A DNA stretch of 64,000 bases from Owenia fusiformis (lineage: Eukaryota > Annelida > Polychaeta > Sabellida > Oweniidae). Within the stretch, counting starts at the first letter, position 1, and every line of letters begins with the position of its first letter. The stretch is taken from positions 28,533,248-28,597,247 of the forward strand of contig CAIIXF020000003.1 of the NCBI GenBank assembly GCA_903813345.2. Direction: 5' to 3'. Made by a program: the position numbers and the translations under genes. Below, in pieces: positions 57,301 to 64,000 of the stretch. The notes below the pieces were generated by a model. That model worked only from the letters and a program-made list of their open reading frames with translations, made no database searches and was not told the DNA's origin.

Positions 57301-57924
57301 CATATTTTGCTCCAATCTGGTGAACTGTTTATACTTAATATGTCATCACAATCGTGATTTCCTGTTATAAAATCAGGCGGTCCATTATGTCTGGGTGCTC
57401 CAAGTTCATGTTACATTTAGCTGATTTCATGGCCAGCAAGTCTTCTAGTTACTGATATACTATACACCAAAAATAGATTTTCCAAATAGGTTAGTTTTAG
57501 GAAATGATTTTGTTTAAATGTTTCGAGACAATTTGAATGAGCTGAGATGAAATGTTGAAAAAAGCTTAGATTTTGGGATTTTTAGATCACCAAACCTTTA
57601 CAGTGTACAAAATGGCACTCAAGCTCACGACTGAAAAGACACGAGAAGACATGATTTATCATAAGAATGATTTATTAGAATACCATATATCTGTAGGTGT
57701 TAAAATACAAAGATTTAGACTGAAATCATTTCTTTAATCACATTTTTCAACATCTTGAACACTTTGGTCAACATTCTCAGGCAGTAATCAGAGCTCCCAT
57801 GTCAGTATGTAATATTTTATACCTGAACACATATTTTATATTTAGTCTGATGCAAAGTAACAAGAATTCATACACGTTATGTGTTATTTGAGGGAGTGAA
57901 GGAAAGATGAGTTAAGGGATATGG
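54372..57924. other. Non-repetitive AT-rich DNA, no supported gene
   Basis: It contains an AGCTCACATG-type relic at 55040-55090, a GTCACCAC fragment at 55171-55260 and a C11 run at 56154-56164. A minus frame at 56540-56779 has no homology I recognise. It may be intron of the gene starting at 52367. Confidence 0.45.
55171..55260. repeat. Dispersed 'GTCACCAC' repeat, copy 4 (partial)
   Basis: Contains only the right half: GTGGTGGTAGTTGGTGTTCA ... GGTGGTGACATTTTGCATGT and TACTGCCTTA. It follows a short AGCTCACATG-type relic at 55040. Confidence 0.45.
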
Positions 57925-60055
57925 AGGTATAGAGGTATGGATGTATGGGCCGGTGTGGAGAATTAGAGGTATTGGCTATTGGGGTATGAAGGTATGGAGG
58001 TATAGGGGTATGGATGTATGGGCCGGTGTGGAGAATTAGAGGTATTGGCTATTGGGGTATGAAGGTATGGAGGTATAGGGGTATGGATGTATGGGCCGGT
58101 GTGGAGAATTGGAGGTATTGGCTATTGGGGAATGAAGGTATGGAGGTATAGGGGTGTGGATGTATGGGCCGGTGTGGAGAATTGGAGGTATTGGCTATTG
58201 GGGAATGAAGGTATGGAGGTATAGGGGTATGGATGTATGGGCCGGTGTGGAGAATTAGAGGTATTGGCTATTGGGGAATGAAGGTATGGAGGTATAGGGG
58301 TATGGATGTATGGGCCGGTGTGGAGAATTAGAGGTATTGGCTATTGGGGAATGAAGGTATGGAGGTATAGGGGTATGGGCCGGTGTGGAGAATTAGAGGT
58401 ATTGGCTATTGGGGAATGAAGGTATGGAGGTATAGGGGTATGGGCCGGTGTGGAGAATTAGAGGTATTGGCTATTGGTGAATGAAGGTATGGAGGTATAG
58501 GGGTATGTATGTATGGGCCGGTGTGGAGAATTAGAGGTATTGGCTATTGGGGAATGAAGGTATGGAGGTATAGGGGTATGGGCCGGTGTGGAGAATTAGA
58601 GGTATTGGCTATTGGTGAATGGAGGTATAGGGGTATGGATGTATGGGCCGGTGTGGAGAATTAGAGGTATTGGCTATTGGGGAATGAAGGTATGGAGGTA
58701 TAGGGGTATGGATGTATGGGCCGGTGTGGAGAATTAGAGGTATTGGCTATTGGGGAATGAAGGTATGGAGGTATAGGGGTATGGGCCGGTGTGGAGAATT
58801 AGAGGTATTGGCTATTGGGGAATGAAGGTATGGAGGTATAGGGGTATGGGCCGGTGTGGAGAATTAGAGGTATTGGCTATTGGTGAATGAAGGTATGGAG
58901 GTATAGGGGTATGTATGTATGGGCCGGTGTGGAGAATTAGAGGTATTGGCTATTGGGGAATGAAGGTATGGAGGTATAGGGGTATGGGCCGGTGTGGAGA
59001 ATTAGAGGTATTGGCTATTGGTGAATGGAGGTATAGGGGTATGTATGTATGGGCCGGTGTGGAGAATTAGAGGTATTGGCTATTGGTGAATGAAGGTATG
59101 GAGGTATAGGTGTATGGGCCGGTGTGGAGAATTAGAGATATTGGCTATTGGTGAATGAAGGTATGGAGGTATAGGGTATGGATGTATGGGCCGGTTTGGA
59201 GAATTAGAGGTATTGGCTATTGGTGAATGAAGGTATGGAGGTATAGGGGTATGGATATATGGGGATATCGAGAATTGGAGGAATTGGCTATTGGTGAATG
59301 AAGGTATGGAGGTATAGTTTGGATGTATGGGCCGGTGTGGAGAATTAGAGGTATTGGCTATTGAGGAATGAAGGTATGGAGGTATAGGTGTATGGATATA
59401 TGGGGGTATCGAGAATTGGAGGAATTGGCTATTGGTAAATGAAGGTATGGAGGTATAGTTTGGATGTATGGGCCGGTGTGGAGAATTAGAGGTATTGGCT
59501 ATTGGGGAATGAAGGTATGGAGGTATAGGGGTATGGGCCGGTGTGGAGAATTAGAGGTATTGGCTATTGAGGAATGAAGGTATGGAGGTATAGGGGTATG
59601 GATATATGGGGGTATCGAGAATTGGAGGAATTGGCTATTGGTGAATGAAGGTATGGAGGTATAGTTTGGATGTATGGGCCGGTGTGGAGAATTAGAGGTA
59701 TTGGCTATTGGGGAATGAAGGTATGGAGGTATAGGGGTATGGATATATGGGGGTATCGAGAATTGGAAGAATTGGCTATTGGTGAATGAAGGTATGGAGG
59801 TATAGGGGTATGGATGTATGGGCCAGTATGGAGAATTAGAGGTATTGGGTATTGGTGAATGAAAGCATGGAGGTATATGGGTATGGATGTATGGGCCGAT
59901 GTGGAGAATTAGAGGTATTGGCTATTGGTGAATGAAGGTATAGGGGTATGGATGTATGGGCCGGTGTGGAGAATTAGAGATTGGCTATTGGGGAATGAAG
60001 GTATGGAGGTATAGGGGTATGGATGTATGGGCCGGTGTGGAGAATTGGAAGTATA
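57925..60055. repeat. 73 bp G-rich satellite, ~28 units, 2.1 kb
   Basis: The unit is GAATGAAGGTATGGAGGTAT plus AGGGGTATGGATGTATGGGC, CGGTGTGGAGAATTAGAGGT and ATTGGCTATTGGG. Many units lack the GGATGTAT segment, and others carry GGGGGTATCGAGAATTGGAG. The deletions recur in the same order, so blocks of several units were duplicated together. The plus strand is almost free of C. Confidence 0.9.
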
Positions 60056-61302
60056 AGGGTATTTGAATCATGTATATGAGATGTTACAGGAATTGATACA
60101 ATATGGCTGGAAGAGTCTTTTCGATTTTAGGCACTAAGAACCCATTCTGTTCCTATAGATTTAAACTAATCTGAATTTCTAATGCTTATTGTATACTTGT
60201 CAGTCGTCTGACAAACAGAAGCTATATGGCTGCATAGTGTCATATTATTAGCACATTCAATATCAATGTCATCTATTGATATGTCAAGATGACATTGTGG
60301 ATCGTGACGCAATTATGCAAACATAAAAGTAACCAATTTGATTGAACGTCGTATTAGATACAAGAGAAATTGATTCTCTATACGTGTTTTACGTGTTTGT
60401 ATCGTTCTGATCCATCATAGAGCTATTTCTGAACTGAAGGAATACGCTGGTGTGTTAACATTATGTGTATGCATTAGATTGTAAATTATAGAGCTGATAT
60501 ACCAATGTTATTCAGAGATGAAAAAGTTTACAAAACAGGCCTTGTATGATTGTCATTATATTTGTACAAATTGAGCAGTAAGGGAAAATAAGTTTGCATT
60601 TATTCTCCTGTCACTTTCCTAGGTTTTTATATTTCTTAATAGGATGCAAAATTCTAGTTTTACCAAAATAGCTCAATATTTCTTCATTTGACAGAGACAA
60701 TGGGCGTTCAATAGGAAGCCCATGCAGAAACCAAGCAAATTTTGAAGAGAGTTTAATGTAATTTTCTAAGGATGCTGCACCTAGGCGCTAGTAAGAGAAG
60801 GGAAGATAGGGGGGGGGGGGGGTATAACAGGTGAACCTTTATCTTGAACTACATTGAAACATGACTTATCTTCAGCTGTAAAGCTACATGTGTAGTTAAA
60901 ATTGATAAAAGAAGAAAAACTTTCAAACAAAGCTTGGGAAGAGCAGTGGAAGATATGCAGAAAACATAGTTTCTAGTTTCTCAGTCTCGGGTGATTAGAA
61001 AAAGTACCCAAAGATTGATAGTTTTATGATAAAATTGATTTAAAATCTTCAAGTTATGTCTTTGCATGAAAAGTAGGTTGCAATTATACAATCAGATGTA
61101 CGGAAGGGGAGGAATCAAATAAAAATATATCATTTTTACATGTTTTTTTTTATAAATATCCCAGGAGGCATCAAAGCTAAAAGTTTTAATATTGGCATGC
61201 ATGCACTAGTCGTGCACCAAACTCTCACCTGCCATTCCATTCTTATTTTCTCTCTAATTAACACAAGCTATATTGGGCAATAGATAAAGAGGGGGAGGGG
61301 GA
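60056..61302. other. Between satellite and MITE, no gene seen
   Basis: AT-rich single-copy DNA with a G12 run at 60811-60822. No exon, RNA gene or repeat family was recognised. Confidence 0.5.
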
Positions 61303-61492
61303 TCAGGCCCGTAGCCAGGGGGTCCAATGGGTTCAACCCCCCCTGGCCAAAATTTCTTTCAAAATCATGCAGTTTTTCACCATTCTTAGCACTTTTTAAG
61401 TGATTTTGGCCATTTTTGGATCAAAAGTGAACTTCCTCCTGGAATTTTTCGAAAAGTGAACCCCTCCTTGGCAAATCCTGGCTACGGGCATG
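61303..61492. mobile_element. Complete CCCGTAGCCAGG-family MITE, ~190 bp
   Basis: GGCCCGTAGCCAGGGGG at the left and TCCTGGCTACGGGC at the right are inverse ends. The body has CATGCAGTTTTTCACCATTC and GTGATTTTGGCCATTTTTGG, shared with 32877-33015. A more divergent copy begins at 15304 (GGCCCATAGCCAGGATTTGC). Confidence 0.7.
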
Positions 61493-62499
61493 GGGGTGAT
61501 CAAATTAGAGATTTGATCCAGAAGTAAATTTGACAGACAAGTTCTTATCTTTCATTGAGTTATTTTCTTTTTTTTAAAATTGAGATAGCCCCTATTTATC
61601 CCCCAGTGCAGGTAAATAATCCGTAGACAAAATAAACACCTGAGCATCCTCCTCCATCTTTACACAACCCTCACGCATCCCATCATTACTTGTACTAATC
61701 GACAGACTCCTTTTTTTAATCAAGTCTGTTTCTGTTAAGGGGAATTATGGGAGTTAACTTTCTTTTGTAAATTGACTAACCTATTTTCACCATGTTTCTC
61801 CTGTATGAAATATATGATAAAATAGTCTAGACATATTTCTTAACGGATCTATAAATTCCAAGTAAATATATCCTTGTGAGGCTACTTATAATGAATGACC
61901 TTACCAAACATTCCAATGAATTAACTGCATAAACAACAAATAAGAATTATAATGTAATGTTATGCAGACTTCTTTTGAGATGTATATCGCAATGAAGTTT
62001 TTTCAAGGGAGGGAGATGTTTGTATCTTTGTGTCTACTGTCTATTCTGAAATTATGTTTCAAAGGTTGATTTTTCATGGAAGATACGTGCATTGATAAGA
62101 TTGTTTTCAGGAATCGTTTTAATATCAAAATCTGCATCAGATTAGTTTTTGGATACGCTGGTTAATTTTCAGTATCATATATATGTACAAGCCATTTCTT
62201 TTCTATGCTGGTATCAATTTGAATTATATTCTTTTTTGATTTGTTCAAAATCATCATTATTTCAGACATGCTCACCTTTCCACAGTAAAGCATATATCCT
62301 TGTCTAGTCAGCTAGTTTGAGAAAGAATATCATAGACAGAAATCTGAAATTAAATCACAAGTTTTGCCCTGTATACCTTTATATCATTCATCACTTCGTT
62401 TCATTCTCTCTGGAGATACTTTATTGTAGACTAGGCTGGATGCAAAAGCATGATAAACTTTGTTGTTTTTGTTTGATTATATCTAGATTGTATCGTGTT
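61493..62499. other. No feature seen
   Basis: AT-rich DNA between a MITE and a satellite. No splice-supported exon or repeat was recognised. Confidence 0.5.
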
Positions 62500-63290
62500 T
62501 CTACCAGAATGTCAGGCAGGAATAACATAAAAATAGGCCTATTACTCATTCAATGTATCTAGATTGTATTTTCTACCAGAATGTCAGGCAGGAATAACAT
62601 AAAAATAAGCCTATTACCCATTCAATGTATCTAGATTGTATCGTGTTTCTACCAGAATGTCAGGCAGGAATAACATAAAAATAGGCCTATTACCCATTCA
62701 ATGTATCTAGATTGTATCGTGTTTCTACCAGAATGTCAGGCAGGAATAACATAAAAAATAGGCCTATTACCCATTCAATGTATCTAGATTGTATTTTCTA
62801 CCAGAATGTCAGGCAGGAATAACATAAAAATAGGCCTATTACCCATTCAATGTATCTAGATTGTATTTTCTACCAGAATCTCAGGCAGGAATAACATAAA
62901 AATAGGCCTATTACCCATTCAATGTATCTAGATTGTATTTTCTACCAGAATGTCAGGCAGGAATAACATAAAAAATAGGCCTATTACCCATTCAATGTAT
63001 CTAGATTGTATTTTCTACCAGAATGTCAGGCAGGAATAACATAAAAAAAGGCCTATTACTCATTCAATGTATCTAGATTGTATTTTCTAACAGAATGTCA
63101 GGCAGGAATAACATAAAAATAGGCCTATTACTCATTCAATGTATCTAGATTGTATTTTCTACCAGAATGTCAGGCAGGAATAACATAAAAATAGGCCTAT
63201 TACCCATTCAATGTATCTAGATTGTATTTTCTAACAGAATGTCAGGCAGGAATAACATAAAAATAGGCCTATTACCCATTCAATGTATAT
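62500..63290. repeat. ~72 bp satellite, 11 copies
   Basis: The unit is AATGTATCTAGATTGTATTT plus TCTACCAGAATGTCAGGCAG and GAATAACATAAAAATAGGCC, TATTACCCATTC. Three units carry an extra CGTG(TTT). The array is very uniform, so expansion was recent. Confidence 0.88.
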
Positions 63291-63460
63291 GGAGGAAACA
63301 AAACTGAAGACAGATTATTATTTTGACATAAGGCTACGGCCTTGTTTGATACTGCTGATGCCTGTTTTTGTGGACAGAATGTTTCAAATTGAAATATCTA
63401 AGGAAGTCCTAGATTTTATCAAAATTGAGCGAAAAAATTATCATAAAATAGGCTCATATA

Positions 63461-63976
63461 CAGGGTGGCCAAAAAACAACAACCCTGCCGCTATTTTCCT
63501 CATTTCTTTGTCATTTTAGGGAATTACTCCCTGATATATGTTACAGCACTTAAAACAACCTGCTCCAGTGGCCAATATTGTGCTGTAGGCAAACCTGCAC
63601 CTGTTGTCCAAAATGTCGGTATCTGACTTCTACCTGTGGGGATATGCCAAAGATAAGAGTGTACAAGAATGACCCCAAGAGAATTACAGACCACAAAAGT
63701 AGATCATCCGTGTCATTCAGGCCATGCATGCATTTTGAGGAATGCAGTCGGGTCATTGACAACTTATGCAGGTTTGCCTATAGCGCGATGATGTTAACAC
63801 TTGGGGCATTTTGTTCAAAATGCTGTAACATTGTGACTATCAGTCTGGTGGTCATGAAATATGGTTGGCTGATAGGAAATTGAATGATGGACAAATGTGT
63901 GGAATATCAGGGAGTTATCTCCTAAAATGACAAAGATATGAGGAAAATGCAGGGTTGCCATTTTTTGACCACCCTG
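63461..63976. mobile_element. Mariner-like element, 516 bp, internally deleted
   Basis: Ends CAGGGTGGCCAAAAAACAAC and TTTTTTGACCACCCTG are inverse, with TA at 63459-63460 and 63977-63978. The ~80 bp subterminal arms are also inverse (GGGAATTACTCCCTGATAT / ATATCAGGGAGTTATCTCC). It carries a decayed transposase tail. Confidence 0.75.
63616..63790 (+). pseudogene. Decayed Tc1/mariner-type transposase C-terminus
   Basis: One frame reads SVSDFYLWGYAKDKS. After a shift another reads VYKNDPKRITDHKSR, then FEECSRVIDNLCRFAYS. This matches the typical end of IS630/mariner-class transposases (DFxLWGYLKDKVYxNxP...xxVxDNxxxR). At least one frameshift and in-frame stops make it non-functional. It shows that the TA-flanked elements here are mariner-related. 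Confidence 0.6.
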
Positions 63977-64000
63977 TATATGAAACATGAAAAATATTAT

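Overview
This is an AT-rich metazoan nuclear window: long introns, GT-AG splice sites, dense satellites and DNA-transposon relics. The organism is probably a lophotrochozoan and perhaps a mollusc. That guess rests on repeat style (the AGCTCACATGGTGAGC / GTCCGTCTGTCC family, GTAGCCAGG MITEs) and on a 2A-leader gene, so it is weak at phylum level.

Plus strand, 725-43353: twenty exons encode the last 877 residues of a CEP192/SPD-2 orthologue, the centrosome scaffold. All splice phases agree, and the peptide follows vertebrate CEP192 from the FLSWGGVP region to the C-terminus. The 5' part of the gene lies left of the window. Its largest introns (4443-9593, 12492-30653, 34563-43006) hold most of the repeats. 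Three tandem arrays are built from CEP192 exon edges: about 170 bp units at 27985-30720, about 53 bp units at 34131-34444, and 117 bp units at 43256-43938.

Minus strand inside the 34563-43006 intron: a two-exon gene (41427 to 37678). Exon 1 encodes a short leader with a hydrophobic stretch and a 2A-like ...EMNPGP motif. Exon 2 encodes a DUF294/GlnD-type nucleotidyltransferase domain followed by eight near-identical kinesin-light-chain-type TPRs. A one-base frame break at an A5 run (39079-39083) separates the two domains. This is the most unusual locus in the window.

Right part: a complete three-exon CIMIP1 (C20orf85) orthologue on the minus strand (51710 to 47835), a ciliary doublet-microtubule inner protein. 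It is divergent from an unrecognised plus-strand gene whose first two coding exons appear at 52367-52615. From 52616 to the end I see no confident exon. That stretch holds a 73 bp satellite (57925-60055), a 72 bp satellite (62500-63290), several MITEs and a decayed mariner-type transposase tail.

Palindromic RFX X-boxes occur twice in a CEP192 intron and once in the CIMIP1 intron, which fits a centrosome/cilium theme but is unproven. I saw no rRNA, tRNA or CRISPR locus. Coordinates of repeat edges are by eye, good to a few bases where terminal repeats are exact and to tens of bases otherwise.
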